Assembly (NCBI GenBank): GCA_947034885.2
Contig: OX344754.2
Coordinates: forward strand, 20,664,501-20,728,500
DNA length: 64,000 nt
Source of the DNA: Thuidium tamariscinum
Taxonomy: Eukaryota; Streptophyta; Bryopsida; Hypnales; Thuidiaceae
Direction: 5' to 3'
Shown here: piece after piece, positions 49,286 to 61,374 of the stretch
Layout: every line of letters starts with the position of its first letter
Numbering within the stretch: the first letter of the stretch is position 1
Translations under genes and position numbers: made by a program
The notes under the pieces: model-generated
Told to the model about the DNA's origin: nothing
What the model saw: the letters and a program-made list of their open reading frames with translations, nothing else
Databases searched by the model: none

Positions 49286-50111
49286 TTTTTGTTGGACATT
49301 GTACTATGGAAAAATCATTCTTACTATAGCTTACTATAGACTCCCACCTTTTTCCTTCAAATTATATATGTTCAACCAAACTTGAAAGATTTTATTTTAT
49401 GGAAGTCTAAAGCCTCTAACAGTGCAAAACTTGATCTAATGTGGTCCTTCATGACATAGACACTAACAAGGTGTATTGCAATAAATTTGTTAGTATTTAT
49501 AGCCAAGTTACAAAGGCATTTACCAAAGGAAAATTTGAGTGCATTAGTGGTTTTTCCCATATCATGTGTTTGTTAGCCTTTTGTTGTTGTATCCAAACAT
49601 GTGCATAAATTATCTACAATTTACATTGTAAATCAATCATATATGAAATTCTTGGGGGTGCTATTTTGTAAGCCTATAAATATGTGAGCTTGTGAATTTG
49701 TGAGCCTATAAACTTGTGAACATGTGAGCTTGTGAGTCTAGAATTTTTGATGAAATTTTTAATGACTTTAGGATGTGGACCTATTATTGTGCTTCAGGAA
49801 TTTAGGATTTTTATAGCTAGTAATCCCCTTGTGAGATTTGAAATTTTTGACTTTCAAAAAAACCAAATTTCAATTAATTAATTAATTAATTAATTTTTTG
49901 CAACTCTATCGCCCTTCAAAATCCCTATTCATATCAAGGGTTTTGGACATAGAGGGGCTTAGAGCTCTCAATACTTCTCCTTTTTCATTTTTTCAAATTT
50001 TTTTTTGAAACTTTATCACTAGTTCACTTCTTTTTACGATTTTGTCACCCTTCACACCCTTTTTTTTGGTACCGAGAGAACAATTGGGGGGTGATGGAGC
50101 TGCAAAAAAGG

Positions 50112-50187
<76 letters not shown>

Positions 50188-51899
50188 GTGTGTGTGTGTG
50201 TATAATTAATTATTTTATTTTTATTTTCGGTGACACCATCACCCTAGAAAACCCCTTATTGGGTTTTGGATTTTGGACCTCAAAAAAAAATTTGAAATTT
50301 GAAATTTTTTTTGGAAGGTATTGAAACTTGAAAGGCCCTTTGGAGATAGTAGGCTTTGAAATTTTCAAATATATTAACCACACTTCTACAGTCAAAGGTC
50401 CACAATCATAGGGATAAAATTTTATTATAGATAGAATTTTTTTTAAATGAATTTTCTTTTTTTCTTTTGGCCTAAAAAATTCAAAGTTTTATGTAGTTAA
50501 TGTTTTTGGGCTCACAAGGCTTATGCTTGCAGCTCTCAAGCTCATGCTTTTAGGCTTACAAACTAGTGTTGTTGTAAAACTCTTGAGTAATTTGATGGAT
50601 TTTGGGTAGAAACTAGAAAGTAAAGATTCATATTGGTGAAGAGTGTGAAGATATTGTAAAGTGCCTTGTGCTAACTGGCATCAAGCTACAATATATGCAA
50701 AATTCACAAGTTCCAAGTTTGTGACAATTTGGCATACTAATTAGGAAATTGGCAAATCTATTGATTGTATGAAGCATATACATAGGCATATCATGTTAGA
50801 GGGCAAACCTATATATGAATTTATAGTATTCCAAAGACCCTATAATTCCTAGAACATGAGGGCCAATTTACCAAGTAGAAGCAATAGATAATTTTACTTA
50901 GGGGTGTGTCAATTTTGAAGCAAAGAGCTTTGAATTTTTTAAGCTGGAAAGACACAACCTTTGTTCTGTATGAAGTAGGAGCTACACATCATTCTTAAAG
51001 ATCATGCGTTAGTGCCCTATTAGATTTCAATTTTGAGGTTTTGGAAGAAGGTACTCAAAATTGCATGTCAGTGTAAGGAATGAGGGCAAATTTCTTGCAA
51101 AAGAACTCATGCCTTCAAGGCGACTTTTAGTAATGAAGCATGCATAAGATAAAAGGTGTTGAATGAATATTTTAGAACTTTGAATCACAACTAGAGACAA
51201 TGCTTTAGTAATTCTTATATGAAGTGGGTATCTAGATGTTGATCTTTGCCAAAACTGCCTTTGATTTAACATTTCTAAACATGCTCATATGTCCTCTAAT
51301 TATAATCAATGTCAATGATAGTTCAAGTTACTTCAACAAATTACACTTTCTATTCATTTTGAAATTCATAAATTATATATTCTTCAATTACAAGATTTCT
51401 TTGCTCTATTTGACTTTAATTCTTATCTTATCTAATCATTTTATTTTGTGTGCTTATCCATTTAGTTTTAGTTTTAAAAATTAAAGAGTAGAAAGAATTT
51501 TTACTAATTTTTCCCTTGGAACATTGTTAACAATTAACAAGAGAATTGGTATTACTTCATCCATCCATGAACTTACAATGCTAAATTGACAACTATGGGT
51601 GGGTAATTGTTGTCAATACCTTCATCCATTTGGACCCTATAACAATTAGCTAACAAACTTCAAATTAACCTTTAAAGTCTTAAAGTCACTGAGAGGACTC
51701 TTAGAATTTTGGGTAAGTTTGAATAATCTTAGTTTTTGAATTGATTTTCTTAAATCTTTTTTGAAGATAGAAAGTCAAATTAGCTTTCAAAAATTGTATT
51801 TAATTTTAATTAGTGCTTAAGAGAAAAAGCAAGGCTACCCTAAGTAAGTAAAAAAACTAGCCCAAGCAATAGCTCCAAAAAATCACAAAGAATCAATTT
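49286..51899. other. AT-rich intergenic DNA with simple repeats
   Basis: 49684-49742 is a short tandem array of GTGAGCTTGTGAA-like units. 49874-49898 is (AATT)n. No gene is supported. Confidence 0.4.
50114..50201. repeat. (AT)n then (TG)n microsatellite
   Basis: About 70 bp of alternating A and T are followed by nine TG units. The ORF that runs through it is an artefact. Confidence 0.95.
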
Positions 51900-53270
51900 T
51901 TTTCAATTTTTAATTTTTTTTTTCAAAGGTTATATTTTTTTTCTATATTTGAAGCTTTAATTCATTTTATTTGGAATTGTGATGAGAAAATTAAGGACAA
52001 TCTTGTTATTTAGACAATTATCTAAGCATCTTCATAAAAAAAAAATTTATAGAATTTATAATTGGATGCAACTTTTACAATTTTTGAAAAAAAAATTTGT
52101 GTGGCTAAGTTTGCTTTCTAGAACAATTTCACCATTAGATTTATTACCTTTCAATTCCACATTGGAATTATTCATGATTTAGTTTTCTCTTCAATCTTAA
52201 ACCTACTTCTACTTAATAAATTTTTTTATGAATGATGAATAAGTGCTTTTTTGTTGAATTTTTTAGTTCTATATCTTCAACTTGATTCTTTAATATATAT
52301 GATTAGAAAATCAAAATTAATAGTGCAAAATTATAAATTGAAAAGATTTAAAGCCAAAAATTCTAGTTAAGCAAGGCATAATTAAGCACTAAAGGTTTTT
52401 GACTATGTCTCACAAAAAATGCTCCAGATCTACCATTTCTACTACAAGTACAAAATTATAGAAAAAAATGCATTTTTTGACACATCTAACCGTAGGATCT
52501 TATAGTAAGTTGGTTTAAAAAGACGCTAATTTTTTTAAAAGAAATTTCTTTGTAAATTGCAAAATATTAGCATTTGAATTGACAAGAATCTTTTTTGGAC
52601 CTACAAAAAACCGGATAGTTGCACTTCACAAGCTCTCATTTGTATGAAAAAGTATCCAAAATGGTGTTTACACCTTGAATTCATTCTTCAAAGTAAGTTG
52701 GTTGGAAGCTTAAATTTTTTTATGTTATTTGGAATTGTACAATATATAGAAAATAAATAGGAAGACAAAGAATTAGAAAATAATTCAAAATACTAAGTTT
52801 CTAATTATTTACTTATGGAATTGAAAAATGTCAATCCCGGAAATGATTGTAATGTGTAATAGACAATCTACACCAACAATTGTTTGCAAGCTAAAACTCC
52901 TCAAAACTTTTGTTTCATTAATTATTGAAATGTCATTTAAAAAGCTTTACATACACATTTACAAATATATATATATAAATCTAGCAATCCAATTTCAAAT
53001 TTTTTTCTTAAGAAGTAAGTTTTCAAAAAAAAATTGGATTGCGCAAGGTCCCACAAAACATTAAAAATTACATATCATGTAATAATTTTTTAACCATGTA
53101 GTCAAAATTTATGAAAATTGTTGAGCCTTAAAGCTATTTTCATGAAGAATGTTGTGTGAAATTTTTATTAAAAATAAATAAAAACTTCATTTGTAGTAAG
53201 AGTTGCCCAAAATTTCTAAGTTGCCAAAAAAAACATAGTTTGGTCTTTTAGGGATTAATAATCTTGTTTC
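51900..53270. repeat. Dispersed noncoding repeat, copy 3
   Basis: It is related to 13830-14760 and 16750-17660 (GAAGCTTTAATTCATT, AAGGACAATCTTGT, GCATCTTCATAAAA) and, inverted, to parts of 3307-5034. It ends near TTTTAGGGATTAAT. Noncoding. Confidence 0.45.
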
Positions 53271-53917
53271 TTTACTTAAATTGAAAATATCTTGCAATCT
53301 ACAAGGTCAAAGTTTCTAAACCTTTTTCCATGCATATTAGTCTAGTGAAAGATCTTCTTGTTAGATATGTAAGAAATCTAATTTAATGCATTTTTCTTTG
53401 TGCAATAGAAATGGCAGTTTTGAGTGTTTTTTGATGGAAAAGGCATGAAGACTTCGAAGATTAAAGAATAATTGACACTTCAAAAAATTAGTTAAAAGCC
53501 AAAAATAGATGCTTAGATACTAGTATTTTAAGGTAGCAATTGAAGTTCTTCAAAACAATAACTTAGATATTGCAAAGTAGTGACTAAGAGACCAAAATAG
53601 ATGAAAAAAATAGTAGTTGATAGCTCTAAAGTTAACATGTACAAATAGATTTCAAAACAATAGTAGTGACTCCAAAAGTATAGTAGGGTCATTGTAAGAA
53701 AAATTATGCAATTTTTATAGCATTTTCAACAACATATATTTTTGGGAGTACTTTAAAATTTAAAAAACCATTTTTAAAAAATAATTTTTTTATTACTTTT
53801 ATATATACACCTTAAAATAAAAGGTATTCTAAGAAGGAAAAGCATAGAAAAAAAATCTCTGAGTAGGAGAATTAGAAAAGTCAAAAATCTCATGAAAATT
53901 GATACTTTTACACATTA

Positions 53918-54043
53918 GAAGAGATTTGAGGATAGTAGAAGCCTATGAGTTATTTTGAGTTCGGACTAAACTATAGGAATGTATTGGGAATGTGTTACTT
54001 CACCAGTCTAGTGTGGTTGAGAGATTGCCACGTCAGATTTTAA

Positions 54044-54113
<70 letters not shown>

Positions 54114-54260
54114 AGATTTTTTAATACTTTAAAAAAAATTTGAAACTTTTTTTTTTTCTTCAAAAATCTGAAAAATCAGCCAATAGTCTTGATCTGTAGC
54201 TTTTAGACAACATCGGGAACGAGCTAGGGAACAACCTTAAAATAGGCTTTTCCTGCCTTC
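53918..54260. mobile_element. TA-flanked MITE, copy 4, with (TA)n centre
   Basis: TA borders GAAGAGATTTGAGG at the left and CCTGCCTTC at the right. The shared GTGGTTGAGAGATTGCCACG block is present. A 60-bp (TA)n microsatellite at 54049-54109 fills the centre. Confidence 0.65.
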
Positions 54261-54547
54261 TAATGTTTTGATTTGTAAAACATAAGTAAAAAAAATTCTA
54301 AACCCCCTTAAAATTTGGTCATTTAAGAAGAATTAATAGTAATGAGTTTTCAGCAAAAGAATGATCTTAGAACCACTGAAGAGTCTTCAATGTTCAAAAT
54401 TGTGTACAATGGGAGTTCTACTTGCATCATATGGAAGACATAAAATAACATATTTTCATATTTCTTTTGAAAGATATATGCTTTACAACTATGCAAAGAG
54501 ACCATGAAAATGTTTAGCTACAAATGATTTAATTTGGGGACTCATAA

Positions 54548-56042
54548 GGGTCATTGCAAGAAACACTTGTCTTCTTTTGTGTCACAATTAAAGTGACTTT
54601 GTAATCTTTTGCTATAATTTAAATCATGAGTCCAATGAATATAGAATTTTTATTGGAAATGTCTAACTTGATGTTAATTAAATCCTTTATTTTTTAGAAT
54701 TTAAAAAAATGATTTTTTTATTTAAAATCAATTTTATTAATTTGTCACACTTTGAGATTTAGAAGTTTTCAGTATGTGAGTGATTGCAAGAAACACTAGT
54801 CCTATTTTTTGTCCCCTTGACCTCCAACATGTAGTTTTTTGCTCATAACTTTTGCATTTTTTGCCTTATCAACTTGAAATTTGGAATGAAGGTGCACACA
54901 AAAGTTTTGTATGTTTTTTAATATTTTCAATTTCTTAAAAATTAGTTTACTATTTTTAAACTGCCCCCGATTGGCTATCTACCTTGGCCATTTTGCGGGG
55001 TTTTAGTCCTATTTTTGACTCAAAAATCCGAATTCGAAGCCACAAATTAGATAATTTGGAGTTCTACTAACATTTCAAGTATTGACTATGAGTTTTTTCA
55101 TAAAAATAGTAAAATGTCTATTGTCCACATGGGGTCAAGGTGACCTTTCTTTACACAAACTCTACAAAGAGGGAAAAACTTTTTTAGAGGAATTTTTTCT
55201 TGCAATGTGTGCACAATTTTGTTTAGAAAAATAGAATTTCTTAAAATAATTTCTTGATTTTTTTTTGAATTATTAAAAATAAAAAGGTCCACAAACCCTT
55301 TTTCTGCTATTTTCTGCTCCCTGTGGCCTGTGAAGTACTTGTAGTAGTCCATAGTATTGCATAATACTGCATAATACTACACTGATGATCCAGATTTGTA
55401 AGTGCCCAAAATTGATGATTAAGATTTGCAGGCGCGTGTCAAACGCGCTATACTGTCAGGATCACATGGTACTGCCTGTATTATGCCCAAAAACAACATT
55501 TTGAGCCAAAAATGTAAAGTGTTTCTTGCAATCACCTATGTTTGAAGTACCAAAATTGAATGATCTAGAGTTGAGATTTTGGTAGTCTATTTCTACAATA
55601 GGTGGCCATATTTCTACAAAGGAAAATCTAAAAATATATTATTTTATATCTTCGACATTTATGCATATAGGGTTCCTTAGTACAAGCACTTCTTAACATT
55701 GAAGATGGTTTGAACTTCATTTTTTGGGTGAAATTTGATTTCCATCAAGTCTTGACAAATGGCCAATTTTAGTTTTTTTTTTCATGATTTATTATTTATT
55801 ATTAATTATACCTCATTGCTTCTATTTTCTATGACAATTTGTCTTTTATACCATATAATAATGTTTCAATACTTGCAAGTAGTCCATAGTACTTGCAAAG
55901 GTATTTTCAGCTATTGGTTTTTCCAATTGACGGCTATGATTGTATTGTTGCTTACAACTCCTTATACACCTAGTACTATGGGCCTCGAATCCAAATTTTG
56001 CCAAAGCACTATTGAAAATGCACGATGGTTCTTGCAATGACT
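54548..56042. mobile_element. TIR element with GGGTCATTGC end, interrupted by another
   Basis: The left end is GGGTCATTGCAAGAAACAC. A plausible right end is CTTGCAATGACT at 56031-56042. The first 230 bp resemble 58261-58480, which starts with the same end. The element at 54778-55537 is inserted inside. Flanking duplications could not be confirmed, so the right boundary is provisional. Confidence 0.5.
54778..55537. mobile_element. TIR element, 760 bp (4-bp duplication ATGT)
   Basis: The left end is GAGTGATTGCAAGAAACAC and the right end GTGTTTCTTGCAATCACCT. ATGT flanks both sides (54774-54777, 55538-55541). It is the uninterrupted counterpart of the outer element at 23022-33123 and shows that element's empty insertion sites. 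No coding region. Confidence 0.85.
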
Positions 56043-56189
56043 AACATTGTAGTAAAAATCCCTAAACCACACCTTATAAGAGCTCAGCAAATATGATTTT
56101 CAAATGTAAGATTATTTTAAATTTTTTTGAAAAATAAGAGATATAATTACTACATGTTCAATGAAAGTTTCATGCGGGGTTTCATGTTC

Positions 56190-56275
56190 ATTGGACTTGT
56201 GCTTCAAAAGTTGTAGTGGACAATAGGAAAGTGACCCACATTGTGATGGGAAATATGACTAGTACTTTTTGCGAT
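56190..56275. mobile_element. Fragment with a TIR-family right end
   Basis: Read in reverse, it starts GAGTCATCGCAAAAAGTACT and continues with a block like the left part of 58261-58480. A similar end lies at 57985 (TTTTTTGCAATTACCC). Partner ends were not resolved. Confidence 0.4.
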
Positions 56276-56701
56276 GACTCAACACAAATATTCTAAACTA
56301 GTGAACTTAGATGTTCCCAAGCAATAGGAATATCAATTTACAACATTAAGCTGAATTGCTACAGATGTACTTGCCTTCCTTCCATAGAATGACCATCCTA
56401 CTCGTTCAAGAGCATTTGTAGTTGCATGATTGGCTTGATTTCTACTATATTCCACCCTATTTTAAGTTTCAACCATCCAAACTTCAGAGTAAGGAAGTAC
56501 TAATTAAAGATGAAAGAATGACAAAGACAAGCATATTGAGAAGAATTCTAAAGTTTAAGCTATTGTTGGTACCATTTAAAAACTTTTAGTACTAGGTGGA
56601 TGCAAGAAAGGGAAACTATTTTTTGTAGTGTTTTGCCAAAACTACAATTTTGCACTCAATATTGCAAGTACTATAAGTACTATGGAACAAAACAACCTCT
56701 A

Positions 56702-57417
56702 GGGTGAATGCAAGAAACACTTGTACTATTTTGTGTCACACGACATATGTTGATCTATTTTTTGGCCATAACTTTTGCATTTTAACTTGAAATGACTCGA
56801 AATTTCTAGGAAAGGTACTAATGACTATCATACACCTTTCATAGTTTTTTCATAATTTTCAAAAATGATTTATTATTTAAATAGTACTAGTGATTGAATA
56901 TTACACATGCCATTTTGGAGGTTTTTAGTACTATTGAGTACCTTTTTAAAATAACTTTGAACTCAAATTTGTATTTAATGGTCTTCTAGTAGATTTGTAG
57001 ATTTCACCTAGAGGGATTTCAAAAAAAGTTATTTTTACATGGTGTACAAGTTCACAAAGTGAGCCTCGTTCTACGTTTTTTTGGAAACATGTAAAAATGA
57101 TTTTGGTGATTTTTTTTATTAATAACCATCTCTATAAAGTTTTTGCAAATGGACAATTTTTATTTAAAATTTTTATTTTTCCATTTTTTACTAATAAAAA
57201 CATCAAAGTATGTATTTTCTTGAGGTTTAGCACTTTTCAAGTTCTCCTACTTAGAGATTTTTTTGACAAATTTCCTTCGGTGGTTTTCTTCATCTTAAAG
57301 GTCTTTACATTAGTCATATTTTTTATATTTTTTAAAAATTATTTTTCTAGTTTTAAAGTGTTCCCAAAAAAATCAGCCACACACAACAAATAGTGCAAGT
57401 GTTTCTTGCATTCACCC
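56702..57417. mobile_element. TIR element, 716 bp (4-bp duplication TCTA)
   Basis: The ends are GGGTGAATGCAAGAAACACT and its complement apart from one position. TCTA flanks both sides (56698-56701, 57418-57421). The interior is colinear with 23527-24247. Noncoding. Confidence 0.85.
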
Positions 57418-58260
57418 TCTACTACTAATTTGAAAATCAATGGCTAAAAGTATAATTGTGAGTACTATGACTACTTGAAAGTAATAAAATAGTATTATGT
57501 AGAAAAAAAATTAGCTTGTTACAAAAAATAGATACATTGATGTTTAAATTTATGTCAAATAGAAAATTGTGCCCCCCCCTCCTAAAAAAAACCATTTTCA
57601 TTGTTCAAAAGTGCTTATGCAAAGAAATCCTATTTGCACAAATACGAAGGCTATAAAATAATGTATTTTTAAATGCCCCTTGGTAGGCACATGTTGCCCT
57701 ACTATCGAAATAGACCATAGAAATTATAGTAGTAGATTATATCTTTTGGGTACTCCCTAGTACTAAAATCTCTAAACTTCAAAGAGTTACAAATTAGAAA
57801 AATCAAGTTTTATATATGAAATGATTTTTTTATTCTAAAAAGAAGGGGTACAATTACAATCAAGTTAGCCATCTTCAATAAAAATTTCATATACATCAAT
57901 TCCATGCTCTAAAAGTTCTAGTAGAAAACAACTCCATCTCTCTAAATGTAACAAGAAATAGTACCACTATTTTTTGCAATTACCCTTTAGAAGTCCAACT
58001 CCCCTTAGTGTTGTTGATGGACCTTTTGTGGCCTTGTTATTTTGTTCAATTTAGCAAATGTGTGGTTACAAGAAAGACCAATTGTTTTTTGTAGTGTTTT
58101 TGTAGAAATAAAGACTTTGATGGCTAGTACTATTAGTACTCTATAGTAGAACAATGTTAGATGTTGCAAAGAAAAACTTACCACAAGAAGTATTGTTACA
58201 ACCATGAGGGACTACTTACAAGTATTAAAACAATATTGTGTAAAGAAAGAGAAAATTTAT
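57418..58260. other. Intergenic repeat-derived DNA
   Basis: It contains one more TIR-family end near 57970-57985 and otherwise AT-rich sequence without genes. Confidence 0.3.
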
Positions 58261-58620
58261 GGGTCATTGCAAGAAACACTGGTCCTATTTCACGTCACAC
58301 TACGAACCACTTTTTTGTTTTCCACTATAACTTTTGGAGATTAAGTCCAATGAACATGAAATTTTTATTGAACATACCTAACTTGAAGTTCATTAGATCC
58401 ATTATTTTTCAGAAATTAAATAAAATCATTTTTTATTTAAAAAACATTTTTGTTGAGCTGTCACATAAATACATTTATGGTTATCATTACGTTCGCAGTG
58501 TCTAAATTTAATGATTTGAAGACAAAACTTTCTTGGTATATTTGCATAGGTGTAAAACCTATAAATTCCAAATAAAAATCTAAAAATATATTTTTTTATG
58601 TCCTCCACATCACCACATGC
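58261..58620. mobile_element. Left part of a GGGTCATTGC-end TIR element
   Basis: It starts GGGTCATTGCAAGAAACACT and follows 54548 onward, skipping the element inserted there. Similarity ends near 58620-58630, where GC-rich DNA of the kinase/RING unit begins, so that unit may have been inserted here or joined by a break. Confidence 0.5.
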
Positions 58621-58624
58621 AGGG

Positions 58625-58790
58625 TTGTCATACCAGGCGGACGTCCGGTTCGCCCGTCCGTCCGTCCGATAGAGCTCTCGCCCGTCCGGTAGAGTCAACA
58701 CATAGTTGACTTTTTGATAATGGAAAAATAAGCCACGTGGCTGCCATGTGGCTGCCACGTGGTTGCCATGTGGATTCCCGAACATGCAGG
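58625..58790. promoter_or_regulatory. GC-rich segment with CACGTGG repeats
   Basis: 58732-58763 has four tandem GCCAYGTGGCTGCC-like units, two with a CACGTG G-box core. A GTTGAC (W-box type) lies near 58707. TCCGTCCGTCC repeats precede them. No gene start is visible nearby; it resembles a displaced promoter fragment. Confidence 0.4.
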
Positions 58791-58927
58791 GCGCGGACGG
58801 GATCGTCAGGGCGGGGACGGGATCGTCAGGGCGCAGACGGGATCGTTAGGGCGGGGACGCGGTCGTCAGGGCGCGGACGGGATCGTCAAGGTGCGGACGC
58901 GATCGTCAAGGCGCGGACAGGATTTGG
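58791..58927. repeat. GC-rich minisatellite, seven 20-bp units
   Basis: The units vary around GCGCGGACGGGATCGTCAGG. The array has the opposite orientation to the related one at 61375-61600. Its outer border, ATGCAGGGCG, also occurs (complemented) at the outer border of that array. Confidence 0.9.
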
Positions 58928-59559
58928 GACCACCTTAAAATTAATTAATATGCTTCTACATATTTCCTTTTTATATTCCATATTCCCACTTTCCTAGTCA
59001 CTCCAACACTTTATATTTTTCTTAATGTTACATCATATCACTCTAATTAGTCTAATACCCAAACCATTTTCATATCCAAATTACTCCACCATTCCATTTT
59101 TTTTAGGTGTGAAATTACATCATTCTAACATCCAAACCATTTTCATATCCAAATCACTACACCATTTTATATTTTTAGGAGGTGTTAAATTACCTCACTA
59201 TAACATGCAAACCATTTCCATATCCAAATCACTTCTGCATATGTGACTCCTAAAACATAGGCATAGTGGAAAAAATTAAGTGTATGCATTTTTATACCAA
59301 ACTATTGCATCCATAGTTTTCATTTACGTTTTATCATCAATTCATAGAAGTCATAAAAAATGCCATGAGGAAAGACCAATGAAAGGGCATATTAATATAT
59401 TTTGGGATTTTGAGTATGGTACACAATTACACATCCGATTTAATATATATTCAAGCTGTTTGGCAATTGCCAAGTAGGTACATAGGCTCCTCTACGAGGA
59501 TGATTTTCTTCTATGCCTGAAATATATGCTAAACTACAAAAAATATTAAAAACAAAATA
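58928..59559. other. Downstream flank of the kinase gene
   Basis: It contains a two-fold repeat around CATCCAAACC and ATTTTCATATCCAAATC (59045-59230), and presumably the kinase 3' UTR. No gene. Confidence 0.4.
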
Positions 59560-61140
59560 CTATGTACGATAACAACAATCCGGCATCGTCCAACAGTGGG
59601 GGGCCTTCTTCAATTTCTCTAGAACATCTGGCACTGTTGCCCTTTCACGCACATCTTCTTTTACGAGGCTTCCCAATTTGATCATGAAATTCTGATACTG
59701 CTCTGGGTTTTTCGTTGTGAAGTATTTAGGGTCCCACTCTTCTTTCCAAATTGCAGAAGCTATCCATCCCACTGCATATGCATCAGCTGCCATAGAATAC
59801 AAATGCGTTTTTTGCATGGCCTCAATGGAGTTTGATGAACCCTGCTCTCCGTATACATAAAACAATTCTGGGGCTGCAAACCTTCGCTTTTTTTTCTCCT
59901 TCGCAAGGATCTCCATACTGGGATAGCCATACCTTGATGGTTCCTTCTCCACAACTCGGCTAGAAAGTCCCCAATCACATATCCCTATGTACACCCTATT
60001 TCGTTCCCAAGGATCAAAATGGAGCAAAACATTGGATGGAGATATGTCGTTGTGCATGTACTGCGCATCATGGCATTTCCCCACAGTGACAAGTAATGAC
60101 AATGCCAATTTCACTCGATTTCTCCGATACGTTGCAACCCATGAAAGTTCCTCTTTCGTTAGCCCCGTAGAAATGTCATTCTCAATCTCATTCAAATCCA
60201 GTGCTTCGCTCACTTTCGCATTGCATTTGGACAAGAAAGAAATTAGAGATCCTCCATTCCACCATAGTGTGTAGCCTTCCATTGTTTTAGGGTGGAGGTA
60301 CGCAATTCGAATGATGCCAAGATGATTCACTGGACACCCTCCTGCCTCATTGATGATTGCTTGGCGTTTCTCCTTTTCATTCTTAGTCTTCAAGCTCTTC
60401 CCAGCAAAAAATATCCAACTAGGAATGCTCTCAAGTTTCGTAAAGATCACCTTCCTCACGGTCCCATACGACCCAATCGCAATTTGTTCCGGCATGGGGA
60501 TGACTTTCACGGAACTTCCTAGCCACTTGAATGTTCCACTCACGCAATGAGCCGTTATCGCTTCTTCAATTGTCACTTTCCATGGTGCTTGCTTTTTTCT
60601 ACGTGAAGAAGAATATCGTTGAGCAAACGTTTGAATCTCCTTCACTTTTGTAACCATCTCTCTGTCCTCCGTGTCCCAGTCGCTACCATCTTCTTTCTTA
60701 CCCGTGTGATAACACCAATTACACACTATATTGGTTGTCAAGGCGACCACTTGTTTATCCAGCCACTCTTGGTGCAACCAATAATCAATGAAGTTGTTGA
60801 ATTCTTCTGATTCTTCAAACTTTGACTCCAGCTCCCTTCGCAGGTCCCTCGTCAGTTTGTGGTACCCTTCTTCGTTGAGCGACACATACTCCCTGTTCAA
60901 CATATTTGTACTTCGACGAGTGTAGAACACCACAGCTATTTTTCTCCCCTCGACTATGAATTCATGTCCAGGTATTTGGGGATTTTGTTCTTTCTTGCGT
61001 TTTTTCTGGCCTGATGAGGAAGGATTTGATGAACTTGAGGCCATCAACGTGTTTGTACATGGAATTACCGTCTCACCGATATCATCCAAGTCTACAAACA
61101 TAGGACGTTTGTCCACCGATCCACTCCCTTCACCTGCCAT
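59560..61140 (-). CDS. Atypical protein kinase, intronless
   Basis: The 526-residue frame begins at ATG 61140; the frame is open a little upstream but without an ATG. Residues about 1-50 are Ser-rich with a KKRKKE patch (possible nuclear signal). Residues 60-215 form a domain I do not recognise, with FYTRRS and CNWCYH. The kinase domain covers roughly 220-515. Its glycine loop is degenerate (IAIGSYGTV, first Gly replaced by Ala). The ATP lysine is probably in FFAGKSLK. The catalytic loop is HNDISPSNVLL (HND in place of HRD, with Asp and Asn kept), the metal loop DWG (not DFG), and AAPE is present. It may be active, but it is far from standard plant receptor-like kinases. A TATATAAA at 61337-61344 (minus) lies about 200 bp upstream. 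It shares its promoter region with the RING gene on the other strand. Confidence 0.85.
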   Translation of the reverse strand: MAGEGSGSVDKRPMFVDLDDIGETVIPCTNTLMASSSSNPSSSGQKKRKKEQNPQIPGHEFIVEGRKIAVVFYTRRSTNMLNREYVSLNEEGYHKLTRDLRRELESKFEESEEFNNFIDYWLHQEWLDKQVVALTTNIVCNWCYHTGKKEDGSDWDTEDREMVTKVKEIQTFAQRYSSSRRKKQAPWKVTIEEAITAHCVSGTFKWLGSSVKVIPMPEQIAIGSYGTVRKVIFTKLESIPSWIFFAGKSLKTKNEKEKRQAIINEAGGCPVNHLGIIRIAYLHPKTMEGYTLWWNGGSLISFLSKCNAKVSEALDLNEIENDISTGLTKEELSWVATYRRNRVKLALSLLVTVGKCHDAQYMHNDISPSNVLLHFDPWERNRVYIGICDWGLSSRVVEKEPSRYGYPSMEILAKEKKKRRFAAPELFYVYGEQGSSNSIEAMQKTHLYSMAADAYAVGWIASAIWKEEWDPKYFTTKNPEQYQNFMIKLGSLVKEDVRERATVPDVLEKLKKAPHCWTMPDCCYRT

Positions 61141-61336
61141 AATGGAAAAAAAAAGTTCCAATAGGCCTCCGTATCAATCCCAAAGCAAGAAAGTTTCAAA
61201 AAAATTCAAAAAAACCGGGTCACATATGCAGGCCAAGCCCAGCACCCACCAAACTCACTCGTATAGGCCGTGGGAACGAACTAGCATGTGAGGCATAGGG
61301 CGCGGACTTGGCAAAGGAATGAGGGCGGGGACTCGC

Positions 61337-61344
61337 TTTATATA
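61337..61344 (-). promoter_or_regulatory. TATA box of the kinase gene
   Basis: TATATAAA on the minus strand, 193 bp before the ATG. It is flanked by a run of nine C residues on the plus strand and is the mirror image of the box at 61605-61612. Confidence 0.65.
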
Positions 61345-61374
61345 GTCCCCCCCCCGCACGTCCCCGCCCCATCC

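Noticed and set aside
50091..50324. ORF containing a long Tyr-Ile run
   Set aside because: It is the (AT)n microsatellite read as protein.
58791..58927. Regular short repeats resembling a CRISPR array
   Set aside because: The units are head-to-tail without unique spacers and lie in a plant nuclear context; it is a minisatellite.
58737..58997. Plus-strand ORF with repeated GRGRDRQGAD-like units
   Set aside because: It is a translation of the 20-bp minisatellite; the period is not a multiple of three yet the frame stays open only because the GC-rich unit lacks stops. No start context or extension supports a gene.
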